Shown here piece after piece: positions 10,051-19,840 of a stretch of DNA of 25,254 nt. The notes beneath the pieces are model-generated. The model was not told where the DNA came from. It did no database searches and saw only the letters and a program-made list of their open reading frames with translations. The stretch comes from Gonapodya prolifera JEL478 (taxonomy: Eukaryota > Monoblepharomycota > Monoblepharidomycetes > Monoblepharidales > Gonapodyaceae), in assembly GCA_001574975.1 (NCBI GenBank), contig KQ965849.1, positions 120,465 to 145,718 of the forward strand. Direction: 5' to 3'. The position numbers and the translations under genes are program-made. Within the stretch, counting starts at the first letter, position 1, and each line of letters starts with the position of its first letter.

Positions 10051-11820
10051 ATGAACATTTGCTTCCAAAAGGAAACCGAACGGTGTCTTAACTCTTCTCA
10101 TAACTCTCTCGCCTCTTCGTCTTGGCTACCTACACACCTGTCAGCACAGACCCCAGTCTCACATTCTCCCTCAACATCAACAAGACCCTTTGCTGGAGTC
10201 TCAGCCCCCTTCTTCTTTCCTGGTCGGATGCTGGAAGACTTCATGACTGCCATGCTAGATGACTCTCTGCTGACTCCCTCTTCACCTGTCCCTCCAATCC
10301 CAAGAGCCTTCACGTCCGCAGCGCAAGCACCCCCCTCTGCATCTCCCCCCGTGCCCGAGCGCACCGAATTGATTCACCGTGACACTATTGCATCTTTGCA
10401 ACTTCTTGCTTTTCCTTCAACTTCCCCACCCCCGCTGCCTTCCAGTCCTGTTGACCCTGCAACTATTAAACGAGAACCCAACCTCCCTTTCGTGGCATCA
10501 ACTCAGGACCCGCTCCAGGACGATACAGTGCGTAAATAAAGTCATGGTCTTTTTCTTCTCTCCAAATCCCCTCACATCGGAAACATTGTTTGGCACAGGC
10601 TTCTGCACCACGTGACTCTCTCCAACCCTTCGCATCTCCACCACCATCTGTGCCGATGGTGCTCAACTCAGCAGACACTAGTTCTGGCGCCAGTACTACC
10701 AATAAGCATTTTCAAGACCTTGGAGAATTGGACATTGACGTCCCAACGAGGGAATCGCGTGCAGCTGATGATCAGGCCGACGCAAATTCCTTTGATATTG
10801 TTCCAGATCCGGACAGAATCTACGTTGGAGAGTTCTCGAAGTCTCACTGCCGGCCCATAAAGACTGATGCCCCTACTGCAGAGCTGGCAAGAAATAAAGG
10901 GGACACTGCGACTCTGGAAAGCACCAATGTCAACAAACAACTCCTGGAAAAGAGGTCGCCATCGCCTGACTCTCCAAGGAGGCCGTTTCACAAAAAGGCG
11001 CGACTCTGGACAACATGTGAGTCGCCAAGGCGCCCTCGTCCAAATAGACATCGGGCAAACATTCATGTGTTTCCTTATCAGCTTATTTTTATGACGCCCC
11101 ATTAACGGTACCTGCCAGCGAAACAAAACACGAGGCATATGATGAACTTTCCCCATCAATGGCACCTGCCCCCGAACATACAACGCCTGAGACACCTGTT
11201 CAACTTTCCCCATTAACGGTACCTGGCCACGATACAAGTCCCGAGATACCTATTGGAACTTCTCCATCGAAGGTACCTGCCCACGATAGAAGTCCTGAGA
11301 CACCAGTTGTACTTTGCCCATCAACGTTGGTACCTGTCCACGATACAGATACTGAGACACCACTTGGACTTTCCCCACCAACAGTACCTGCCATCGATAA
11401 AAGTCCCGAGACACCTGTTGGGCTTTCAGACGTTGACGTGGTCTTATCTGCCCTTCATATGCTCTCAAAACCACCCGAACCACTCGTCGGCATCACACCA
11501 TCAACATCAACTACTCAAAACTTGATCATACCTGGAGCTGAGAGTGGTGTTGGAGATTCTGACGAAAATTCCAACCACCCTTCACACCTCTCCACGGTTC
11601 ATCACGTAGGGCCTTTCTTGGATTCCACTCCACGCACTCGGCGGCTGACAGATTCCATATCTTCCGATTTCATTGATGAAGGGACAACACTTACTGCATT
11701 AGGTATTGTTTCACGATAGTGTGTTGGCCGTAAACGACTCTGTCTTATTTGTCTTCACTTCTCCTTCATCCTTCGCTAGATGTGGAAGGCTCGATGAATG
11801 ATTTCTTGGAGCTGGTGTAA
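10051..11820 (+). CDS. Disordered Ser/Pro-rich protein with C-terminal 18-residue repeats, possible transcription regulator
   Basis: Exons 10051-10527, 10599-11016, 11082-11702 and 11780-11820 give 1557 nt (518 aa plus stop), with three introns of 71, 65 and 77 bp in matching phases (0, 1, 1). The sequence is low in hydrophobics and rich in Ser, Pro, Thr and acidic residues, so mostly disordered. Short motifs are suggestive. EDFMTAMLDDSLL looks like an acidic-amphipathic activation segment. IKREP matches the sumoylation/synergy-control consensus. SPDSPRRPFHKKARLW is a basic stretch that may be a nuclear signal with SP phosphosites. The C-terminal half holds repeats of the type SPETPVGLSPPTVPAIDK. 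No globular domain is recognised. The N-terminus is uncertain because coding-like sequence lies just upstream. Regulatory function is inference only. Confidence 0.6.
11186..11428 (+). repeat. Tandem 54-bp coding repeat, four full units plus one partial
   Basis: Units are 11186-11239, 11240-11293, 11294-11350 (57 bp, one extra TTG codon), 11351-11404 and a partial unit 11405-11428. Each encodes about 18 residues around PETPxxLSPxTVPxxD. More diverged units lie upstream from about 11095. All unit lengths are multiples of three, so array change keeps the reading frame. The repeat also keeps two antisense frames open (10668-11237 and 11250-11483), which are artefacts. Confidence 0.85.
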
Positions 11821-11994
11821 TCAGTTAAACTTTCCTGTTTTGAAATGAGTGAAATACCACGTAGCGCATTTTGACATTCACTTGCGCACGTTCGTGACTC
11901 TCATCTTGAAATGAGAGAATGTTAAAGTCGAGAGAATCATCACAGTTTCCCCGGTCACCAAGCAACCTACGCACCTACATATTCAACTCCATCA
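11821..11994. other. Short intergenic region before ankyrin copy B
   Basis: This is 174 bp, AT-richer than its flanks, between the stop of the repeat protein and the ATG of ankyrin copy B. It shows no sequence similarity that I can see with the 77 bp upstream of copy A. The duplicated unit therefore seems to begin near the start codon. Confidence 0.4.
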
Positions 11995-13363
11995 ATGGCC
12001 ACATTCACGTACCTTCCTGCTGAAGTTTTGTTTATCATCGGACGTTACCTCCCTGCTCGCCTTGCCCTCCCACTCAATCTCACTCTACGAGAAACCCGCC
12101 AGAGATAGCGCGCAGGGCGCTTGCTCGCTATGGAACGACCACCGTTCTTATCGCAGAAGCAAGAAGGATTGATTGCAGTATCGACGTGGTCGGGAGTCTG
12201 TTGAGACGGCCTGCTGTTCGCCAAAACGTGAATCTTGTCGCCGGACGCCATAATCGTCACGTCACAGCTCTCATGGTTGCAGTAAGAGCCGGAATCTTCT
12301 CATCTGCCAGCTCTTGCTCGACTATGGGGCGAAGAGTGTCGTGAGAGAGCTCAACTGCCGGAGCTGTATCACAATGACTCATTCCCTTCCTCTTGCCAGC
12401 ATCAGATACTTCGAGCTCAATAATTCGGCATTGGCCGAAGCAGCCAAAAGAGGCCATGTCGAAATGCTTAAGCGTATTGGAGAAAGAGCTGTGGAATTTT
12501 CTGCAGAAGCGCATTGTGCGATGAAAATGGCCAGCCCAACAAAGTCACTGGAGCGTGGTGTTCCATCTGATTGACGGTGGCGCAGACTATTCGGAGTGCC
12601 TTGAAAACCTTTGCTTTAGCGTGGCTTCCGAAGGGCACGTCGAATACACCCAGAAGTTGCTTGACTTGGGAGCCAATCCACGTCGATTGGACGACTTCCC
12701 GCTCGTCACGGCGGTGCAAAACGGACAACTGGAAGTAGTTGAACTGCTCTTGGAGAATAGTGCAAATGTCCATGCACGTCGGGAAAGGCCGCTGGAGCTT
12801 GCAGCTCAATATCAGCACCTGGCGATTTTGAAACTCCTGGTCACCAAAGGAGCGAATAGGCGGGAGAGCCGCTACGCTCTCACACGTGCAGCCGAGAAAG
12901 AGATTTCCGAAATCTTTGAGATTCTCCTCGAGGCCGGGGCAGAAGTCAACGCGGGTCACGGGGAGCCTTTGCGTTACGCGGCACAAAACGGGAGACTGAA
13001 CTATGTTCGTCTCCTCATCAACTGGGACGCCAATCCCTTCATGTGCGACAAACTCTCTCGCTCTACACTGGACATGACCGCAGAATCTGGAAACTGCGAC
13101 GTCCTACGATTTCTCCTCAGTCTTGGGATGGACGTGAACGCCCACCATTGTGCCGCACTAAGCTGGGCTGCTTCCTTCGGAAAACGGATGCCGCTCGTCT
13201 GCTCCTTGAGCACAAAGCCGACCCGCGATTGGCACATGGAATGGTGTTTGATCTTGCGAGGGAGACAGGGAATTGGGACGCGCTGATATTATTTTTCAGG
13301 CTTCACTGGCGCTGGTGCCGAGTGTTGAATAGATTGGGACCGTTTCGAGGGCGTGCAAAATAG
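11995..13363 (+). pseudogene. Ankyrin-repeat protein with F-box-like start, copy B (decayed)
   Basis: ATG 11995 opens FTYLPAEVLFIIGRYLPARL, nearly the same leader as copy A. The alignable reading then changes frame at about 12088-12108 (about 10 bases missing relative to A), at about 12292 (one base missing in the GGAATC region where A has GGGAATC), at about 12530-12555, and at about 13182 (one base missing in an A-run). The longest intact block, 12555-13180, has clear ankyrin units: HVEYTQKLLDLGANP, QLEVVELLLENSANVHARRE, ISEIFEILLEAGAEVNAGHG, RLNYVRLLINWDANPF and CDVLRFLLSLGMDVNAHH. The last frame (to 13363) gives AARLLLEHKADPRLAHG. Repeat content is fuller than copy A. Ankyrin stacks mediate protein binding, and with an F-box-like start the intact ancestor may have been a substrate receptor; that is inference. 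Confidence 0.75.
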
Positions 13364-14584
13364 GCCGAGTACAATTCGAATTGAATTCTCACAGGTTTGC
13401 AATGACTATATTTGCAATACACTATGACGCCACTCGTTTTGCAACAAGAGCATGACGCGGCGCCCTTGGCACTGTTCGTTTTCGAGCTCTGAAAATGACA
13501 GTACATCTTCACCGAAAAGAAGCGAAACTGTAGGCATAAGAAAATTGATGGGTTTGAACGTTGTCGATAGTGCCTTTAATTCATTTAGTGGACCATTCAC
13601 GTTATTTTTTGAACCTGTTGAGTGATGCGTGAGTGAGCGGGAAGCGAAGCAACGTTATTCTCCGGTGGGCGGACTGGAAGCAAAAGTGAACCGGACGTGT
13701 AATTCGCTTAGTTGGTGTGTTCGTGGAGATCAAATGGAGCAGTGGGAATTGGAAGTGGAGGAAAATATGTATGAAGAGGAGGAGGGGGAAGTGCAAAGGT
13801 AACGGCAGCGGCAACGTCATCACGGTGCCGGAAAAACTATCATGAAATCACACAACTATATTGTCTGAATTTGTCAAAGTATAATAAATACTTAGTTCGT
13901 CTCCCTCGATGCGCGGAACTCCTCCCAAAATTCACTTGGCAAGAAACGGCGCTGACCGTACTGTCGAGGTTGATGTGATTATCGCAGACAAGCTCTCAAG
14001 TTCAAATCGACTCACATCAGTTTCTGCAGTAGACCTTGACGGCTGGTTCAAAGGGAGGATCCGATCTCCGGAAAGGCTTGTCCAAAGAAAATCTGTCGCG
14101 AGGGCGATGGAGCGAACTCAATACGGTGCTTTTTGACGTCTGCGAATTCACATACCTCTGCAATCGCTACCCATTTGCCACACACTCCTTTAGAAGTTTG
14201 ACTGGGGTTCTGAGCAGAAAACCTAATAGTGTACCTGTGGAATACAGAGCGTCAACGTTGGTGGGAAATTAGCAGCATCAACGTAGTCGTGCCAGTCGCT
14301 CTTACGTGTCAGTGACGGTTGACACACGTCGCCATGTTGCCGTGGATTTGGAAATTAGCGATTTGTTGAGTGAGTCCTGTGGCGGTGCCAGTCTGTATGG
14401 GCGTAATTTCTCGATGCGGGTGATGATTTCAGTGGAAAAAGCAGAAGCAAAAACGTTGTGGGCGAGCTTTAACAACCACTTCGGCACAATGTTGAGCCGT
14501 TGAGTTACCCCAACCGCACTCTGTCCACCGAAGATTCCGACCAAGTTTGACCTCCGTACCCCTTCCATTGTCCATCCAATCGCG
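13364..14584. other. Intergenic, 1.2 kb, no convincing gene
   Basis: The region is AT-richer than the genes around it. One + frame at 13909-14136 (75 codons, MRGTPPKIHLARNGADRTV at its start) and several - strand frames exist, none with a domain, signal peptide or neighbour support. The 3' part should contain the promoter of the MFS gene. A long - strand frame, 14302-14841, overlaps the start of that gene and is a shadow. Confidence 0.4.
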
Positions 14585-16710
14585 ATGGCCAATACGGGAG
14601 ACACGCTCTCGGGCATTCCGACCTTTCCACCCGACGAATCTGGTTCCGACAATACGAGACTGGATGCAGAGTCAGCTGAGGACAGCGCAGAGAAGAAAGA
14701 CTCTACCAAAACGGCACTGGATGATTTTCCGGAGGGCGGATACGTGGGTTGCGTGGTTTGGCAGAACACTTGGTCGAACCCAAGGGCCATGCTGTTGCGT
14801 GAATAGGGATGGGTCATTGTCGCTGCGGCAATTGTCATCAATGTCGTTGCTATTGGAGAGCAGATCAGTGCGTGATGTCGTTGGGTCGACGTCTTGGACG
14901 TGTCGCCTCACCAGCTGCATGTACTCCCCCTCCACCGGAACTCAACCCAGCATACGGCATATTCCAGGTGAGACATGTCTCAATCTTAGTACTACCGCTC
15001 TTGTCGCACATCCAACACTGCCTCATATCTCGTGCACCCATCCGATCGTCCAGCGTCATTACACCGCGCACCAAGTCTTCCCTGGTGCAACAAACCTCAC
15101 AGTCGCTATCGTGGGCGGCGTCGGCGTTGCCCTTCTTCCTGGTCTGGGACCTCTCAGTGGGCGGCTGGCAGATCGTGTGAGTGATAGCGGCAATCGAGCG
15201 ACGGACGAAATGTCAGCGCAGAGAGCCGTCCGAGGGAGCTAGGACTCCGAGGCCTAAGTGCGACATCACTGACAGAGGAGTCCTTCGGAGGCGAATGACC
15301 CGCGGAGAATACTCTCACGGAGCCATATCGAGGCCAAGTCGTCGAGTCCTCTGATAACATCCACCGCAGTTCGGCTACGCCCGCACGGCCTTCATCGGCG
15401 GGCTGATCCAAGCCCTCGGGTACCTTCTGGCCTCCTTTTCCAGCACACTGTGGCACATCTTCCTGACCCAATCCTTCCTCGTACCGCTGGGGTGGTCCCT
15501 GTCCTACTTCCCCGCCATGAGCGTCATCCCGCACTGGTTCCTCCGCCGCCGGGGGGCAGTCACGGGGATTGTCGCGGCAGGGTGCGGGGCGGGCGGACTT
15601 GTCCTAGCGCCCACGCTGCAGGCCATCATCGACGCGTCGTCGTTTAGGTGGGCGCTCAGATTCCTGGCGGCGGCGTCCGGGGTGTGCGTGTGTGGCGCAG
15701 CGGTGTTGATTAGGACGAGGTTCCCCTCGAGGCCCAGAGGGAGGGTGTTGGATTTGAGCGTGTTTGGGAACTGGACGTTCACGAGATTGTTTCTCACGAC
15801 GTTTGTGTCCTGGTGAGAAGTTACTCTGTTCTTTTAGAATCTGTTCGCGACCATTTAATTGAACGTGGTGGTTGCGCACGTCAGCTTCGGCTTCTTCGCA
15901 CCAGGCTTTTTCCTCAACAGCTACGGTGAGCATTCCTACTCTTCGCTCACACCCTTGCACCCAAACACACCCTCCCTCCCATTTCTCCCCATATCCCTCC
16001 CTCAGCCATCGACAAGCTCGGCGCATCCAACTCCATTGCCAGCATAACCCTCTCCATCAACGCCGTCGGGCAGAGCGTCGGACGCGTCATATGGGGTCTG
16101 GCCGCGAAGAGGATCGGGTACCTTAACTTGGTAAGAGGAGGTCCTTCTTTCACACGATCTTTCAACGTTTTTCGATGTCTTTTCCCCCGGGTGTTCGCCT
16201 GCTGTGGCAGTACGTGATCCTCCAACTCGTGCCGGGTCTTCTGTGCTGGTGCCTCTGGGCTAACGCGACGACTCTTGCCGTCCTCCTACTCTTCAGCTTC
16301 CTCTTTGGTACGTACAACTCTCTCCCGCCTTCCACTTCCATTCGCTCCATTCGTCTTCCTCACCATCTCTCCCCCCACCTCCAGGGATGTTTGCTGGCGG
16401 CTTCGTGATCATCAACCCGCTCCTCATCCCCGACCTCTTTGGGTACGACCAGCTCGCCAGCATCCTGGGCATGATCTTCTGCGGGTTCGCACCGGGGATT
16501 GCAGCGGGGCCCGTCATCATGGGCGCTATACTCGACGGGTCCGCGACAACGCACGAGGTGACGAACCCGGACGGGAGTGTCGGAGTTGTAACGGAAAGGA
16601 ATTACTTGACTGCAATAATGGTCTGTGGAAGCTTCTGGATCGCGAGCTTGGGGTTCGTTGGGTGGTTGAGGTTCGAGAAGGCAGGGTGGAAGGTGTGGAA
16701 ACGAGTGTGA
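14585..16710 (+). CDS. MFS transporter, monocarboxylate-transporter type
   Basis: Nine exons: 14585-14743, 14807-14867, 14951-14967, 15054-15176, 15370-15812, 15885-15925, 16006-16130, 16211-16307 and 16385-16710. The total is 1392 nt (463 aa plus stop), all phases consistent; exon 3 is 17 nt. After a hydrophilic N-terminal tail of about 50 residues comes PEGGYGWVIVAAAIVINVVA, which fits the conserved first-helix motif (D/E)G(G/S)(W/F/Y)(G/A)W of the monocarboxylate porter family. A second family region is HWFLRRRGAVTGIVAAGCG around helix 5. Further hydrophobic segments, such as LTVAIVGGVGVALLPGLGPL, YVILQLVPGLLCWCLW and ILGMIFCGFAPGIAAGPVIM, fit about 12 helices. It should sit in a membrane and carry a small organic acid or similar solute with protons; the substrate is not predictable. 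The 193-bp intron (15177-15369) is the longest seen here. Confidence 0.9.
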
Positions 16711-16846
16711 GGTCTAATCCTTACTGCAAATAATTCTACTGTGAGCAATAATGTAATGTTGAACATTGTAAATGGCGGAACAAGTTCAAAAGCACGCGTC
16801 TTCGCATCACGCTCACCCCCTAAATTTTCACTGCCTTCGCCCCACG

Positions 16847-17657
16847 ATGCCCGTCTCGATTCGCTACACGACGCACACTTTCCCGTCTCCCATCGGCGTC
16901 CTGCTCCTAGCGGCCACGAAATCTGGCATCTGCCTCGTCAAGTATCTGGACAGTCCCTCGGGCGAGGCGAACCCAGTGAAATCGCTCCTTGCGTGGACGA
17001 AAACGCACAAGATTGACGCGGCAGTTACGAAGGCGAAGGAGGATTCGGTGCTTAGCGATGCAGTGAGGGCGATCGAGGCGAGTGTGGGTGGTGTCGACGG
17101 GAATGCGAAGATGGATTCTTTGCCGGTTGATTTGTCCCTCGTCGGTGAGCATCTGACGACGCAATTTTCTCGAATCTCTTGGAGTCTTGTCTCTGACGGT
17201 CTCGCTGTCACAGGGACGACATTTCAAAGGAGCGTGTGGAAATCTTTGCGGAAGGTTCCGGCCGGGACCACCGTCACGTACGCGGAGCTTGCCTCCTTGA
17301 GCGGGTCGCCTGGTGCCAGTAGAGCCGTGGGGAACGCGAACCGGAGCAACCCAGTGCCCATTATCGTGCCTTGTCATCGGTGAGAGTCACCTTGTGAGCA
17401 CGTTGCACGCTACTATCCAAATGGCCTGACATCACCTTCTTTTTTCCCGTCACTTACAAAGATGTGTTGCGTCAGATGGATTGGGTGGATACGCTGGGGC
17501 GACGGACGCAGAGAGCGTCGAAATCAAGCGGAAGGTGTTCTTGCTCGACGTGGAGGGTGTCAAGCGGAGTCCGTTGGGCAGCGCTGGTCGTGGAAAACGA
17601 AAGAGAATGGACGATGCGGTGGACACGTGTATTTTGAAGTATGTAAAGGCTTGTTGA
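16847..17657 (+). CDS. Methylated-DNA--protein-cysteine methyltransferase (O6-alkylguanine-DNA alkyltransferase)
   Basis: Exons 16847-17144, 17214-17379 and 17462-17657 give 660 nt (219 aa plus stop); introns are 69 and 82 bp. The N-terminal domain starts with FPSPIGVLLLAATKSGICLV. The catalytic domain has GTTFQRSVWKSLRKVPAGTT, VTYAELA, the DNA-recognition helix with the arginine finger in PGASRAVGNA, and the acceptor Cys153 in NPVPIIVPCHR. GLGGYAG and the EIKRKVFLLDVEG helix close the fold. The protein takes alkyl groups from O6 of guanine onto the Cys and is used once. A basic C-terminal tail (GRGKRKRMDD) may be a nuclear signal. An in-frame ATG at 16772 would add 25 residues; I prefer 16847 because the family fold starts right after it. 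The stop of the upstream transporter lies only 136 bp away, same strand. Confidence 0.92.
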
Positions 17658-18024
17658 AACACGCAAATTATTGTCGAAGACGGGCCGAAGTGCCGATTTG
17701 TTGCAATATTATGAAACTATGCAGTGACCACGTTTTCATAATATCAAACCATGCAGTAATCAGGGAAATTGTTAATGCGTTTAAAGGTGAGGCAAAGCGG
17801 GAACGGTCTGGAACGGTTCCCCAAGAATATGCATCAACTCCCGACAAACTGAGGCCCCGCAAGGGCAAGAGCCGCAACCCCTTGAGATATGAATTATATT
17901 AATTCCAAAACTGGTTCCGAAATGATAAGGATGTGGGCGGCATCAGTGCGGCATCCATCAGAAGAAAACGAGGGACCGGGCCATGCTTTACAACCGCGGT
18001 TACATTCCCAATGCTCATCTGCAG
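17658..18024. other. Intergenic, no gene recognised
   Basis: This is 367 bp between the alkyltransferase and the Cys-rich gene. It includes the direct near-repeat TTATGAAACTATGCAGT / TCAAACCATGCAGTAAT around 17710-17760, too short to call. It should contain the terminator of the former and the promoter of the latter. Confidence 0.4.
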
Positions 18025-18862
18025 ATGCATCCGAACGTCATGGTTCCTTCCCGAAAAACCAATCTTCTTGCCCTTACATCGTTGTTGTTCCTCTCATTCA
18101 CGTCGGGGCACTTGACCACCGCCAGTCCCGCCCCCGCACGCGACAGCGCGGCACCACTGAACTCCTCGAACGACCACACCAGCCCCGGTATCACTCATCG
18201 CCTAGTTTTTATTCTCGCCACTGGCCTCAACTCCATCGAAATAATCTCCCGCGGGACTAGTTGTGTCCTCCCTGCCAGCGCGCCTCCCCCACCACCAACA
18301 CCTTCCTCGCTCCCACCCCCACCCACGACCGTACCAAACGGAGACTTTGCCTGCCCATTCGTGTCAGACTGCTACAGCACTCGCTACTTCTCGCGCTCTC
18401 CCGGATGCGCGGGAGATGTTCGTGGAACGTGCTACGTCCAGGTGTCGTCTCAGTTTGGTGCGGTCGTGGGTGGGAGTGGGAGCGAGGGCGGCGTTGGTGG
18501 TGGTGGGGGAGGCACGCTGGCAGGGAGTTGTCGGACTGCTACAGCAGCCGCTACTTTTCACGCCCTCCCGGATGCGCAGGTGACACTCGCGGGACATGTT
18601 ACGCACAGGCCGCAAGCTAGTGCAGTAACAGCTGCGGGTGCTTCGACGTGAAGAAGTTCCGGTCCAAGTGCGACTGGAGCGACGGCGATACGCAGTCGTA
18701 TGCACCCCAGTATCCCAAAAAAGCGTGGTGCAACTACTCAGAGGGAATCCTCAGCCGGAACGGGGTCTCGTGTGTTGGGGATGCACCGACTCCGACACCA
18801 AGGTACATTGCGCAAAGACGAGTACCTTGTTTTCGGGGAAGCAGCCGCCGTATCCGTGTTAA
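18025..18862 (+). pseudogene. Secreted Cys-rich protein with Pro-rich linker, rearranged and broken
   Basis: From ATG 18025 (or 18040) the frame gives a signal peptide (TNLLALTSLLFLSFTSG), a Ser/Ala-rich stretch, a Pro-rich linker (PPPPPTPSSLPPPPTT) and a Cys-rich unit U1, DCYSTRYFSRSPGCAGDVRG (18362-18440). It then becomes Gly-rich and runs to 18651. A second unit U2, DCYSSRYFSRPPGCAGDTRG (18529-18609), lies in another frame. It is followed in that frame by a TAG (18616-18618) and then CSNSCGCFDVKKFRSKCDW and KAWCNYSEGILSRNGVSC. A third frame ends with VCWGCTDSDTKVHCAKTSTL and a stop at 18862. The parts look like one ancestral secreted protein with Pro-rich spacers and Cys-rich modules, now split over three frames. 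I do not recognise the module family. Introns could account for some frame changes, but I found no phase-consistent pair. The rearranged spacer is listed separately. Confidence 0.55.
18268..18527. repeat. Imperfect inverted repeat of about 80 bp inside the Cys-rich gene
   Basis: The left arm, 18268-18345, begins CTCCCTGCCAGCG and ends CCAAACGGAGAC. The right arm, 18447-18527, is its reverse complement with a 3-bp indel and only a few mismatches (roughly 90% identity by eye). The spacer of about 100 bp is Cys-rich unit U1. Translations agree: the + strand reading of the left arm and the - strand reading of the right arm share PCQRASPTT and APTPTHDRTK. Unit U2 after the right arm is a direct, not inverted, copy of U1. 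Confidence 0.88.
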
Positions 18863-19002
18863 GATTTTTGCGGGTGACGAGGGTCTTTGCGCTGTGTGGG
18901 TGATTATTATGTGGAAAACAAAAGTGAACAGAGCGGTTTCTCTGACGAAATCCAAATTTTCATTCCGATTCGTGACGTATGCTTCAACAGTCCCAGCTCG
19001 CT

Positions 19003-19840
19003 CTAACAGGACTCCGTTGGGAACCGCTCTGCCTTCCATGCATGAATACCTCCGTCGATGCTCCGGACCTGTGTATACCCCATTTGGACGCGGTTGTAGC
19101 CCGCCAAGATGGCGCGGAAACCGCCTCCACAGTAGACAATGATGAGGTCCCGCTAGAGGGTGCGGAGCCCGGATAGTGGTGACAGAAGAGACGTAGAGAT
19201 TTTTTTGGAGCGGTGAAAAACGAATTCAATTCTACTGTCGGCATTCCAAAAGACTGACTACCCATCTCAGCGTCAATACCCTTCCGCTCAATGTTCCATT
19301 CCAGATTTCCTCGACCCGTCCACACCGCGCCCGGAATCCGTTCGAGCGTGAACTCGCCGACTTCGCGGACGTCGAGAAGCCAGAGCTTGCGGTGACGAGG
19401 GATCGGGGACGGAGAAACGACAGGAAACTCCTTGTGAGTGCGTCGATGCGAGTTCACGTAGGATGATGCGTTGTCAGAGCTGGAATAGAGCAGCGAATGG
19501 ACGTCGGAAGGGTATATCACGGGCACGAAGGGGCGATACTTTTCGAGCAGCACTGTTGAAAACACATTTGACGATTTTTTATAATGTGAAACACAGAATC
19601 GAGATGAAATGGCGTGTCAAACAGTGCAGACGCACCTGCAAAACGTGGCGGCACCTCCAGCTGCTCTTCTGTGCCAACGTTGACTCCGCGCGATGCCAGC
19701 GAAAGTGAGACAAGAAGCGCGAGCGTCGCAATCAGCGCCAGAGCGGGGTGCAGAACTGATTCTGGCATTGGTGTCTGTGAAAGTGCGAACTTGGCTAGCT
19801 TCGGACCTGCAGCAGAGCTTGTTGAAATTCTGCCGGACAT
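19003..19840 (-). CDS. Membrane-anchored rhodanese-domain protein
   Basis: Three exons: 19840-19636, 19552-19236 and 19152-19003. The total is 672 nt (223 aa plus stop), introns of 83 bp each. Residues about 29-50 form one hydrophobic helix (HPALALIATLALLVSLSLAS), a likely membrane anchor or part of an organelle-import signal. The rhodanese fold follows: WLLDVREVGEFTLERIPGAV, GRGNLEWNIE, then VYCGGGFRAILAGYNRVQMG with the active loop Cys182 to Arg187 (CGGGFR), and SIDGGIHAWKAERFP at the C-terminus. A single-domain rhodanese with an intact Cys can carry persulfide sulfur between donors and acceptors. The second intron uses a GTAGAA donor. A more consensus-like GTAGTC donor 26 bp upstream would break the frame, so the one given is preferred. 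The gene is divergent from the histidine kinase and convergent with the Cys-rich gene. Confidence 0.85.

Noticed and set aside
10668-11237. Long - strand ORF (189 codons) with repeated GQVPLMGKV
   Set aside because: It is the antisense of the 54-bp coding repeat, kept open by repeat periodicity; the + strand has consistent introns and a better composition.
14302-14841. 179-codon - strand ORF
   Set aside because: It overlaps the first MFS exon and intron on the other strand and has no domain; a shadow.
15154-15534. 126-codon - strand ORF over the longest MFS intron
   Set aside because: Low-complexity charged translation without a domain, antisense to a well-supported exon and intron.
18268-18527. 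Inverted repeat as a miniature transposon
   Set aside because: The arms are internal coding linker sequence, with no target-site duplication visible and a coding module as spacer; rearrangement fits better.
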